Positions 9,006 through 18,300 of a DNA stretch of 50,374 nucleotides are shown here, in pieces; position 1 is the stretch's first letter; each line of letters starts with the position of its first letter. Source of the DNA: Rhodococcus yananensis (lineage in GTDB: Bacteria; Actinomycetota; Actinomycetes; Mycobacteriales; Mycobacteriaceae); NCBI RefSeq assembly GCF_020515525.1, contig NZ_JAIYEP010000027.1, forward strand, positions 1-50,374, written 5' to 3'. The notes below the pieces were generated by a model. That model was not told the origin of the DNA, searched no databases, and worked only from the letters and a program-made list of their open reading frames with translations. The position numbers and the translations under genes were made by a program.

Positions 9006-9057
9006 GAGATCCGCTGCGCGTCTCGGTGTTGAGCGATCCGCTGCGCGTCCCGGTTCC
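9004..9057 (+). repeat. two-copy 27-bp tandem repeat
   Basis: Copies at 9004-9030 and 9031-9057 share GATCCGCTGCGCGTC and differ at a few positions. The repeat starts inside the stop codon of the flavin reductase and fills most of the gap to eccE, which ends at 9078 on the other strand. No hairpin terminator is obvious here. Confidence 0.7.
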
Positions 9058-9077
9058 GACGTGGCGTCGCCGATCAC

Positions 9078-10703
9078 TCAGTGTGCCGCGACACGATCCG
9101 AGACCGCGCGCGGCCGGCCGATGTGGGCGGTCTCGGCGGCGATCGTCACGAGCGTCAAGGCGGTACGCCGGCCGCGGGCGGTGAGCACGATCCGGTCGCC
9201 CGCCGCATTCGGCTGCACGATCGAGACGGTGGGCCGGTCGCGCGGCCAGGTGTCGGGGCGGGTGTGGACGTGGACGACGGTCGCGTGCGATTCCGACGGG
9301 AGCGGAGCGATGCCGTCGTGGACGACCGTGTCGAACTCGCGGTCGCCGGGGTGCTCGCCGGCGATCCGCAGCCGGTCGGGTCCCGCCGCTCCGCCGAGAA
9401 GCGGGCGCCAACTGTCCGGCCGGTCGGTGTGGACGAGAACCCGTGCGCCGACGGCAACCGCGCGGAACACGATCTGCTGTGCCAGATACAACTCACCGGC
9501 GATGTACACCGAACGGACCCCCGGGCCGGTCAACCGGGCCGCGACCGCACGTCCGGAACCGTCGGATCCGATCAACTGACCGCAGCCGGCCACGGGAAAC
9601 GCCAGTTCGTCGAGGTCGGGAACGGACCCCTGGGCGGTGACGTCCTCGAGCCCACCGATCCCGCACGGCAGTGAAGCGAGGAACATGTCGCGGTGCCGAC
9701 CGTGGTGCGGGCGCACACCACCGAGATCCGGGCCGTCGGGAGTGCGGCTCGTGAACCGGGAGTGGGCGCCGACACGTATCGACCCGCCCGCGCCGGGACG
9801 GAGCCGGAGCACCGTCGTGGTCGACAACGACGGGACGGTCCACACGCGTGACAGCGATGCCGCGTCGATCCGGCGGGGGTCGACGACGCCGCCGGTGTTG
9901 AACCCGACGGGGAGCTGCACGTGGCGCCACGACGCCCGAGCGTCGAACGGATCGGCGCCGTGCGACACCCGGCCTATCGCTCCCCGGATCTCGGACGAGC
10001 TCAGAATTCTTGCTGCACAACCTGATTCGCCCAGCGTGCGAACGACGCGATGCGTGGATGCGATGACCGTTCGGGCTGCGCCGTCGGCGCCGCCGCCCCG
10101 CCGCTCGACGGCGTCGGGTGTCGCGGCCGCGTCGAGTCGGACGACCACCCACACCGTGCGGGTCGCCGCCGCGGGAAGCGGGCCCACGAGCCGCGAGTAG
10201 ACCTGGCCGGCCGGGGTGGCGTCGAGTACCCGTCGACCGTGCGCGATCACGTCGATACCGTCGAGAACGACGTCGTGCCGACGCAGGCACGCGCCGATCG
10301 CGGCGACCGGTAGCGTGATCTCGGAATCCGAACCGTCCCGCCCGATCCGGGTCACGATCCCCGGCGGCGGGAGAACCTCGACGACCGTGGACACCGTCGT
10401 GCCGTCCCACCGCAGGCCGACCGGTCGCCCGGTCGACTGCGGGAAGTCGCGGAGGTCGCCCGGTTCGCGACGCGCGGGAAAGCGGTACCGGACGAGGATG
10501 ACCGCGAGGTCGAGTACACCGCGACCGCGGATCCGGACCGACAGCAACGCCGCGGTGAGGACACCCGCTGACACCGCCACCCACCACGGGACCCCACCGG
10601 CCGCCGACGCCACCCACACGGCGACCGCCGCGCACTGCGCGACCACGATCCGTCCGACACCCGTGGGGCGTCGACGCCCGCGCTCAGGCACCGCTCGATC
10701 CAC
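9078..10703 (-). CDS. eccE: type VII secretion protein EccE (ESX-4 type)
   Basis: EccE is a peripheral subunit of the ESX membrane complex (EccB-C-D-E). The 541-aa product has an N-terminal pair of hydrophobic segments (about residues 18-50, containing VAQCAAVAVWVASAAGGVPW and VAVSAGVLTAALLSVRI) followed by a long soluble region, as expected for the family. The start is GTG at 10703, where GGGGGGAG lies 4 nt upstream; a second GTG four codons later is possible. M. tuberculosis ESX-4 lacks eccE, while other lineages keep it. The gene is divergent from eccB. Confidence 0.82.
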   Translation of the reverse strand: MDRAVPERGRRRPTGVGRIVVAQCAAVAVWVASAAGGVPWWVAVSAGVLTAALLSVRIRGRGVLDLAVILVRYRFPARREPGDLRDFPQSTGRPVGLRWDGTTVSTVVEVLPPPGIVTRIGRDGSDSEITLPVAAIGACLRRHDVVLDGIDVIAHGRRVLDATPAGQVYSRLVGPLPAAATRTVWVVVRLDAAATPDAVERRGGGADGAARTVIASTHRVVRTLGESGCAARILSSSEIRGAIGRVSHGADPFDARASWRHVQLPVGFNTGGVVDPRRIDAASLSRVWTVPSLSTTTVLRLRPGAGGSIRVGAHSRFTSRTPDGPDLGGVRPHHGRHRDMFLASLPCGIGGLEDVTAQGSVPDLDELAFPVAGCGQLIGSDGSGRAVAARLTGPGVRSVYIAGELYLAQQIVFRAVAVGARVLVHTDRPDSWRPLLGGAAGPDRLRIAGEHPGDREFDTVVHDGIAPLPSESHATVVHVHTRPDTWPRDRPTVSIVQPNAAGDRIVLTARGRRTALTLVTIAAETAHIGRPRAVSDRVAAH

Positions 10704-10811
10704 GACACTCCCCCCGATACCGGCCGGGTCGGGCCCCAGGGGCCCGCCCGACGATCCGTGCACGAACTGTACTGTGTTGCGGCAGTGAGCGTGCCACACG
10801 GGGGAGGACAT
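10704..10811. promoter_or_regulatory. eccE/eccB divergent intergenic region
   Basis: A 108-nt gap. Overlapping -10-like hexamers face both ways: TACTGT on plus (10770-10775) and TACAGT on minus (10767-10772). A GC-rich palindrome, GGGCCCCAGGGGCCC, stands about 10730-10744. No convincing -35 is seen on either strand. Confidence 0.3.
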
Positions 10812-12269
10812 ATGGCGGCGCAACCCACCACTCGGTGGCAGATCAGTGGTTACCGGTTCCTGGTGCGCAGGATGGAACACGCACTCGTCCGACGCGACGT
10901 CCGGATGATCCACGATCCGATGCGATCGCAGCGACGTGCCCTGATCGTCGGCACCGTCGGTGCGTGCCTGGTGCTCGCGGGATGTGCCGCCATGGCGTTG
11001 TTCCGCCCGCAGGATCGGATCGGTGACGCGCAACTCGTCGTCGGCAGGGATTCCGGCGCACTGTACGTGTCGATCGACGGGACGTTCCATCCCGCACTGA
11101 ACCTCGCCTCGGCACGGCTCGTGCTCGGGTCGGCGGCCGAGCCGGCCGTCGTCGCGGACGAGGAACTCGCCGACCGGCCGAGGGGCCCGCTCGTCGGGAT
11201 CCCGGGTGCGCCCTCGTCGCTGGCACACGACGACGGCGAACTGCCGTGGACGGTGTGCGACACGGTCGGGCAGGCGGGCGGTGTCGCGACCACCACGACG
11301 GTGTTCGCCGGTGAACCGGAGTTCGGTGACGACAGCGCCGAACTCGCCGACGACGAAGCGCTCCTGATCACCTTCGACGGTGCGTACCACCTGGCGTACG
11401 GGGGTGGGCGGGCGCGCATCGATCCGGACGACCGCGCGTTGATCCGGGTCCTGGGTATCGATCTCGCGGCGGCGCGTCCGGCAGGACCGGGCTTGATGGC
11501 GGCACTGCCGGAGCTGCCCGGATTGGTGTCGCCCCCGATCGACGGCGCCGGTGCTGCACCACGGGTCCCCGTGGGCGACGCGACGGTGGGTTCGGTCGTG
11601 GCGCTGGCCGAGCCCGGAGGGCAGCGCTTCTTCGTCGTCCTCGACGACGGTGTCCAGGAGGTGACCCAGGCCGCGGCCCAGATCATCCACGCCGCGGATT
11701 CCCAGGGACACGCCGAGATTCCGGTCGTCCCCCCGGATCGGCTCAACGAGGCACCGTCCGTACGGCATCTGGCCGTGGACACCTTCCCGGTGACCGTCCC
11801 ACGGATCGTCGACCCCCGAGATCGGCAGGTCGGGTGTCTGACGTGGCGCCCGTCGGGTGATGGGGACGCCGAGCGCCGATCCACCGTCACCCTGTCGGCG
11901 GGACGATCGCTCCCGCTCGACCCGGCCGCCGAACCCGTCGCACCGGCCCGCGCGGACGGGGCCGGCCCGAACGTCGACGCGGTGTACGTCCCGCCCGGGC
12001 GCGGCCTGTTCGCGCAGTCGACGTCGGTGACGGACGGCAGCGAGCGGCGCGGGACCCTGTTCTACATCGCCGATACCGGTGTGCGCTACGGGATCGTGGA
12101 CGCCTCCGCCGCCGAGGCGCTCGGCTTCACGGCCGCACCGGCGCGTGCACCGTGGCAGATCATCGAACTTCTCGCGCCGGGACCGGCGTTGGGTCGGGAG
12201 GCGGCGCTCCTCGCTCACGACGGCATGGAACCGGATCCCGGGCCTGCCCCGCTGGTTCCCGGAGGGTGA
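10812..12269 (+). CDS. eccB: type VII secretion protein EccB (ESX-4 type)
   Basis: EccB is a single-pass membrane subunit of the ESX translocon with a large periplasmic domain. The 485-aa protein opens with the family signature (QPTTRWQISGYRFLVRRMEHALVRRDVRM, residues 4-32), has one membrane segment at about 43-64, then repeat-like periplasmic domains with two conserved cysteines (WTVCDTVG and VGCLTW) likely forming a disulfide. The ATG at 10812 is taken because GGGGGAGG precedes it and homologues start there. Its 3' end overlaps the convergent mycP by 55 nt. Confidence 0.95.
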   Translation: MAAQPTTRWQISGYRFLVRRMEHALVRRDVRMIHDPMRSQRRALIVGTVGACLVLAGCAAMALFRPQDRIGDAQLVVGRDSGALYVSIDGTFHPALNLASARLVLGSAAEPAVVADEELADRPRGPLVGIPGAPSSLAHDDGELPWTVCDTVGQAGGVATTTTVFAGEPEFGDDSAELADDEALLITFDGAYHLAYGGGRARIDPDDRALIRVLGIDLAAARPAGPGLMAALPELPGLVSPPIDGAGAAPRVPVGDATVGSVVALAEPGGQRFFVVLDDGVQEVTQAAAQIIHAADSQGHAEIPVVPPDRLNEAPSVRHLAVDTFPVTVPRIVDPRDRQVGCLTWRPSGDGDAERRSTVTLSAGRSLPLDPAAEPVAPARADGAGPNVDAVYVPPGRGLFAQSTSVTDGSERRGTLFYIADTGVRYGIVDASAAEALGFTAAPARAPWQIIELLAPGPALGREAALLAHDGMEPDPGPAPLVPGG

Positions 12270-13636
12270 GCGCGCGGCCGGACGCGGCGCCGGGCGACCG
12301 CTGCGCCGAGCGCGGCGACGACCAGAAGACCCGATACGACGGCGCTCGCTATCCAGGCAACGTTCCGGGAGGTGTTGTCCGGGGGAGGAATCGGAGTGGG
12401 TGCCGCGATCACCCGCGGTGGGGGAATCGCGTCGTCGCGGGTCGGTAGCGGAGCACCGACCGCGGCGAGCGGGTCGACCACACCGTGCCCGACCCGCGGG
12501 TTCCAGCCTTCCGCAGGTGCGTGGGCGGTTCGTTCGATGCGGTCCATGACCGCGCGGGCGTCGAGCTCCGGACGATACGCCCGCACCAGCGCGGCCGTCG
12601 CCGCGACGAGTGGTGCCGCGAAACTGGTTCCCGCGATCGGAACGGGGCCGTCGGTGCCGACGTATGCGGCGGTCAGGCCGTCGGACGCGGGGTCGACGGA
12701 GACGATGCCGCTACCCGGTGCGGCCACATCCACCCACGGACCGGGCAGAGCGAACGGCGACGGGCTGCCGTCGGGTTCCACCGAACCGACGGTGAGGACG
12801 TAATCGTCGTACCAGGCGGGGGAGGCGACCGTGACCACCGAATCCCACGGATCCGCGGCCGGGTGCAGCGGATCGACCCCACCGGGATTCGACGCCCGGC
12901 ACGCATCGGTGTTGCCGGCAGCGGCGACCACCACGACGTCCTTGACGTCCGTCGCGTACTGCACGGCTGCGCCGAGTGCGCCGTCGGCCAACCCGTCGGA
13001 CGCCAGTGCGCACGCGACCTCCGAGATGTTGATGACGGTGGCGCCCAGGTCGGCCGCGCGGCGTACCGCGGCGGCGAGGGTGCGGACGTCGCCGTATCCG
13101 GTGGAGTTCCGTGTCGCCTCGTCGTCGCCGCTGCTCCGGTCGGAGAAATTGCGACTCGACTGACGGATCGCGATCAACCCGGCTTCGGGTGCGCCCCCGG
13201 CGAATCCGGATCCGTCCGCGGGGCGTGCGGCGATGAGCCCGGCGACGAGAGTGCCGTGTGCATCGCAGTCGCTCCGTCCGTCCCCGTCCGAGACGTAGTC
13301 TCCGCCCGCAATCGGTTCGGGTAGGCGCGGATGGGGGGCGACGCCGGTGTCGATGACCGCGACGAGTTGTCCGGCTCCCCGGGTGAGCGGCCATACCGCC
13401 GCGAAGTCCATCGTCTGCTGGGCGACGGGAACCTGCGGACCGTCCGGGAACGGTTGGACCGCGGTGCACAGCGCGCGTTGCTCGGTCGGTTCGGGCGCAC
13501 CGGGTGTTCCGTCGGGCAGCAGACCCGGATCCGGTGCGGGGGGTGCGGCGGTGGCCGGAACCGCGGCGCAGGTCGTCATCACCGTCGCGGTCAGTGCGAG
13601 GACGATCCCCGCGCGACGCCGGGACCGCACCGTCAC
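12215..13636 (-). CDS. mycP: mycosin, type VII secretion subtilisin-like serine protease
   Basis: Mycosins are membrane-anchored subtilases needed for ESX complex stability. This one, 473 aa, has a signal peptide (about residues 5-31, ending AVPATAA), the catalytic triad D96 (AVIDTGV), H127 (CDAHGTLVAG) and S338 (IAGTSFAAPLVA), the oxyanion Asn242 (AAGNTDA), a proline-rich linker and a C-terminal membrane helix (about residues 430-450) followed by an Arg-rich tail. The start GTG at 13636 overlaps the eccD stop (GTGA); another GTG at 13630 is possible. The last 55 nt are antisense to eccB. Confidence 0.94.
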   Translation of the reverse strand: MTVRSRRRAGIVLALTATVMTTCAAVPATAAPPAPDPGLLPDGTPGAPEPTEQRALCTAVQPFPDGPQVPVAQQTMDFAAVWPLTRGAGQLVAVIDTGVAPHPRLPEPIAGGDYVSDGDGRSDCDAHGTLVAGLIAARPADGSGFAGGAPEAGLIAIRQSSRNFSDRSSGDDEATRNSTGYGDVRTLAAAVRRAADLGATVINISEVACALASDGLADGALGAAVQYATDVKDVVVVAAAGNTDACRASNPGGVDPLHPAADPWDSVVTVASPAWYDDYVLTVGSVEPDGSPSPFALPGPWVDVAAPGSGIVSVDPASDGLTAAYVGTDGPVPIAGTSFAAPLVAATAALVRAYRPELDARAVMDRIERTAHAPAEGWNPRVGHGVVDPLAAVGAPLPTRDDAIPPPRVIAAPTPIPPPDNTSRNVAWIASAVVSGLLVVAALGAAVARRRVRPRAHPPGTSGAGPGSGSMPS

Positions 13637-15093
13637 AGTCCCCGCACGGCGGAATAGAGCCCGACGACCCAGCACACGAGCGGCACGACGGACGCGATCA
13701 CCGCGTACTCGGCGAACTCGGCGATGCGTCTCTGCACCGGGGTGAACGTGCGTCGGGGAGCCACGATCCCGAACACGATCGCCCCGACGAACACTGCGCT
13801 TGCGGCACCGAACGCCACCGCCGGCGTGAACATCCCGCTGAGCGCGCCGCACCCGATCAGTCCGAAGAGGGTGGCGGCGCCACCGGCGATCAGCGGCGCG
13901 GCCTTGTCGGCCCCGGTGTAGGTGCGTCCGCGGAACAGCAGGACCAGCGCGGTGACGACGGCCAAGGCCACTGCCGGCCGCGACGATCCGTCGGGATCCC
14001 ACGGATGTGCCGTGCACCACGCGCCTGCGGCACCGAGGACGGCCACCGCGTACAGCAGCCCGGTCAGGTGGGCGCGCGCCCGCGTCGCCTTCGCCTCCAG
14101 TTCCGAGAACGACGGCGGCGGATTCGCCACGTCCGGGTCGGGTGCCACGGGGTCGAGTGTCGTGCCCGGCGTCGGGATCTGCGGCAACGGCAACGCGGCG
14201 GTGAGCATCGCGATGCGCGGCGCGAACGTCGCGAGCAGCAGCGCGGCCGTGACCACTCCCGCGCCGAGTGCCGAGAGTGCGACGTCCGTGACGGTGTCGA
14301 CGAGCAGCGCGACCGCGGCGACACCGGCGGTCACCGGGATCGCAGTGAACGTCGCGGTGCCGACGGCGGCGACACCGGCGGTGACCACCGCGACCGCGCC
14401 GGTGAGGACGGTCGCCAGAAGCACGTGCGGGGCCCCGAATTCACCGGGGACCAACAGCATCCCCGAGGTGAATGCCGCCGGCAGCGCACTGCACGCGAAC
14501 AGGAATCCGGTGGAGGTGTCCGCGGTACTCCGAGCGACGAGCGCCGAGGCGGCGACGAGCAGCACGGTCAGGGTGGCGGTGACGGCCCCCGCGACGAGAC
14601 GGTCTCCACCCGCGGGCGCGAGCAGCAGCGCCCCGCAGCCGAGAACGATCGCCACGAACGCCACGATCGACCCGACCCGCGCCGCCGTGCGATCCGACCA
14701 GCGTCGCAGCTCGTCACGGCCCGATACCGCCACGTTGTACATGACGTCGTCGAACAGGGGTGGGGGAGCGGGTGCCGCGGCTTCTTCGAGAACCAGGAGC
14801 TCGCCGTCCCGGATACCGCACTCGTCGAGGCTCAACGCGCCCGGTAGCGGCTGCCGACCGATCCGAGCGAGCGTCCACGTCTCCGGCTCGACGCGTTCAC
14901 CGCCCGAATCGAATTCGTTGTCGGCCCGGTGGGCGGAGACCAGGTCGACGATGCCGGCGAGCAGTAACGCCACGGGAACACCCAGCGGCAGTGCGACATC
15001 CACCTCGGAGTGTCGCGTGAGTACCGTGATCCGGCACAGTTCGGGAGCCCGCACCGCGCCGCCCCCACCCTGAGCGGCCTGTGCAGCCGTCAT
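13633..15093 (-). CDS. eccD: type VII secretion integral membrane protein EccD (ESX-4 type)
   Basis: EccD is the major membrane-spanning subunit of ESX; two copies per protomer line the complex. The 486-aa protein has an N-terminal ubiquitin-like domain (about residues 18-105: CRITVLTRHSEVDVALPLGVPV, then GELLVLEE) and around eleven hydrophobic helices from residue 140 to the C-terminus. The ATG at 15093 is supported by a GGGGGG tract eight nt upstream. It is coupled to mycP by the GTGA overlap and is divergent from eccC. Confidence 0.94.
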   Translation of the reverse strand: MTAAQAAQGGGGAVRAPELCRITVLTRHSEVDVALPLGVPVALLLAGIVDLVSAHRADNEFDSGGERVEPETWTLARIGRQPLPGALSLDECGIRDGELLVLEEAAAPAPPPLFDDVMYNVAVSGRDELRRWSDRTAARVGSIVAFVAIVLGCGALLLAPAGGDRLVAGAVTATLTVLLVAASALVARSTADTSTGFLFACSALPAAFTSGMLLVPGEFGAPHVLLATVLTGAVAVVTAGVAAVGTATFTAIPVTAGVAAVALLVDTVTDVALSALGAGVVTAALLLATFAPRIAMLTAALPLPQIPTPGTTLDPVAPDPDVANPPPSFSELEAKATRARAHLTGLLYAVAVLGAAGAWCTAHPWDPDGSSRPAVALAVVTALVLLFRGRTYTGADKAAPLIAGGAATLFGLIGCGALSGMFTPAVAFGAASAVFVGAIVFGIVAPRRTFTPVQRRIAEFAEYAVIASVVPLVCWVVGLYSAVRGL

Positions 15094-15300
15094 CGTCCGA
15101 TCCCCCCGTCGTCGTGTTCGCTCGCCGGTGCGCTCCGCGCGGTTCCGCGGTGCGGAGTCGACCGGACGACGCAGACCTTACGACATCGCCGGAACCGCAT
15201 GCACGCCCGTGCGGATGTGTACACGCCGGCGGTGCGCTATTGTTCCTCGACCGTGGGGGTCGGTCGTCGTCGGTGACGGCGTTGCAGGGGGGGGAGTCGG
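15094..15300. promoter_or_regulatory. eccD/eccC divergent promoter region
   Basis: A 207-nt gap. A candidate eccC -10 is TATTGT at 15238-15243, with a weak ATGTGT 17 nt before it. Just before eccC there is a run of eight G residues (15287-15294) that forms its Shine-Dalgarno. No strong palindromic operator was seen. Confidence 0.35.
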
Positions 15301-18300
15301 ATGAGTACCGTGCGGTTCGCTCGGCGGACACGGCGCGATGCGCCGCGTTCACCCGGTGGAGAGGTGAGTCTTCAACCGCCACCGGACATCCCCCGCGCGG
15401 CACCGGGAAATCTGCTGACGAAGCTCCTGCCGGTCGTGATGGTCGCGGCGATGGTCGGAATGATGGCGTTGATGTTCACCTCGGGCATGGCACGCAGTCC
15501 GATGTCGCTGATCTTCCCGCTGATGATGATGGTGTCGATGGCCGGCATGCTCGCGAACAACGCTCGTGGCGGACCGAAGACCGCGGAAGCGGACGAGGAT
15601 CGCAAGGACTACCTGCGGTACCTCGACAAGATGCGCCGCGAGGTCGCGGACACCGGTGAGCAGCAGCGCCGAGCCCTGGAATGGTCGAATCCCGACCCCG
15701 CACTGTTGTGGACCCTCGTGGGCACCGTCCGGATGTGGGAACGCGGTACCGCCGACCCCGACTTCTGTCATGTGCGGATCGGCGTCGGGACGCAACGGTT
15801 GGCGACGCGGTTGATCGCGCCGGAAACCGGTCCGGTGGAGGATCTGGAACCGGTGGCGGCGTCGGCGCTGCGCCGCTTCGTGCGGACACACTCGGTGGTG
15901 CCGGACCTCCCGACCGCGGTGTCGCTGCGGAGTTTCCCGTCGATCGCCGTCGACGGTGACCGCGATGTGGCCCGTCACCTCGCGCGCGCCGTGCTGGCGC
16001 AGCTGTGCACCTTTCACGGACCGGATCTCGTGCAGGTCGCGGTCGTGTGCGGGCCGGACACCGCAACCGAGTGGGAATGGGTCAAGTGGCTCCCGCACGC
16101 CCAGCACGCCGACGTGCACGACGGTGCGGGCACCGTGCGGATGGTGTTCGGGTCGGTCCTGGAACTCGAGACGGTGCTCGCAACCGACCTGTCGAGACGC
16201 GGACGGTTCGTGCGGAACTCGCCGGTGGTGGAGGGCACCGCGCATCTCGTGGTCGTCGTGGACGGCGGGGTGGCGGGGTCGGGTTCGGGGTTGCTCGCGG
16301 ACGGCCTCGACGCGGTCACGGTGCTGGATCTGTCCGGCTTCGCCCCGAGGCTGGCGGCGGTGCACGGACTGCAGTTGGTGGCCGAGGACGGGAAGATCGG
16401 TGTGCGCGGGGGGTCGTCGGTGGAGTTCTTCGCCGACACCGATGCGCTGAGCATCCCGCAGGCGCAGACGGTCGCGCGGCGATTGGCGCCCTTCCGCGCA
16501 CCCACCCAGTTCGCGCTCGACGACGGCAGCGACGACGGGAAGGCCTCGACCTGGCAGGAGCTCCTCGGGCTCGGTGACGTCGGGCAACTCGATCCGGTCC
16601 AGATGTGGGCACCGCGACCTGCGCGGGATCGGTTGAGGGTACCGATCGGATACGGGCCGGAGGGTGCACCGATCGAACTCGACCTCAAGGAGGCCGCCGA
16701 GAACGGCATGGGCCCCCACGGGTTGTGTATCGGCGCCACCGGTTCGGGCAAATCCGAGTTCCTGCGCACCCTCGTCCTCGGGTTGGTGGCGACGCATTCG
16801 CCCGACGCGCTCAACCTCGTTCTCGTCGACTTCAAGGGCGGTGCGACGTTCCTCGGTCTCGAAGGCGTTCCGCACGTCGCCGCGGTCATCACGAACCTGG
16901 CCGACGAACTCGCGATGGTCGAGCGCATGAAGGACGCGCTCGAGGGTGAGATGAACCGCCGTCAGGAACTGCTGAGGTCGGCGGGCAACTTCGCGAACGT
17001 CGGTGACTACGAGCGTGCCCGGGCGGCGGGTGCGCCGCTGGCGCCGCTGCCGGCGTTGTTCGTGGTCGTCGACGAGTTCTCCGAACTGCTCACCCAGCAG
17101 CCGGAATTCGCGGGGCTGTTCACCGCCATCGGGCGTCTCGGGCGCTCGCTGCACATGCATCTGCTGCTCGCCACCCAGCGGATCGACGAGGGCAAACTGC
17201 GCGGTGTCGACAGTCACCTCTCGTACCGGATCGCGCTGAAAACCTTCTCGGCGAACGAGTCACGCAGTGTGCTCGGTGTCGCCGACGCATACGGTCTGCC
17301 GTCGTCGCCGGGCGCCGGCTACCTCAAATGCGACTCCGCGGAGATCGTGCGATTCGACACCGCGTACGTGTCCGGTCCGTACACGCCGGGACGGTCACCG
17401 CGGCGTACCCGTCGGGTGCCGGCCGCGGGGATCCCGTCGCCGCGGGTGTTCACCGCGCGGGTGGTCCCCGCGGACCCCGTGCCGGTGCCGATCCCGGAAC
17501 CCGAGCCACAGCAGGACACGCCGGAGTCCGAGGGGCGGAGCGTCTTCGACGTCGTCGTGGCCGCACTCCGCGGGCACGGCACACCGGCGCACGAGGTGTG
17601 GTTGCCTCCGCTCGACGTGTCACCCCCCGTGGACCGGCTTCTGCCCCGGTCGCTGCTCACCGGCGACGTCCCGGCAGTCGCCTCGCTGCGCAGCGCGATC
17701 GGCATCGTGGACCGACCGTACGACCAGCGTCGTGATCCGCTCGTCGTCGACCTCTCCGGAGCGTTGGGCAACGTGGTGGTCGTCGGTGGACCCCAATCCG
17801 GTAAGTCGACGTTGCTGCGCACCCTCGTGTTGTCGACGGCGGCGACCCACACCGCGGAGCAGGTGCAGTTCTACTGCCTCGACTTCGGTGGTGGTGCCCT
17901 CGCGGGACTCGCCGGCCTGCCACACGTCGGATCGGTCGCGAACCGGCTCGACGCGGACCGGGTCCGGAGGACCGTCGCCGAACTCACCGGCCTGCTGCGT
18001 GCCCGCGAACGGCAGTTCGGGGAGTGGGGCATCGAATCGATGGCGCAGTTCCGGCGGTTGCGCGCCGATCCCGCGTCGCCCGTGCACGCGGATCCGTTCG
18101 GGGACGTGATCCTCGTCATCGACGGGTGGTCCAGCATCCGTCAGGACTTCGAACCTCTGGAGGAACCGGTCGGTGTGCTGGCCGCGCGGGGGTTGTCGTT
18201 CGGGATCCACGTCGTTCTGAGTGCACCGCGGTGGGCCGACGTCAGATCGGCGGTGCGTGACCACCTCGGTACCCGGCTCGAGTTGCGCCTCGGCGATCCC

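Noticed and set aside
15349-17217. 622-codon frame antisense to eccC
   Set aside because: Shadow of eccC; no recognisable domain and composition typical of reverse-frame translation.
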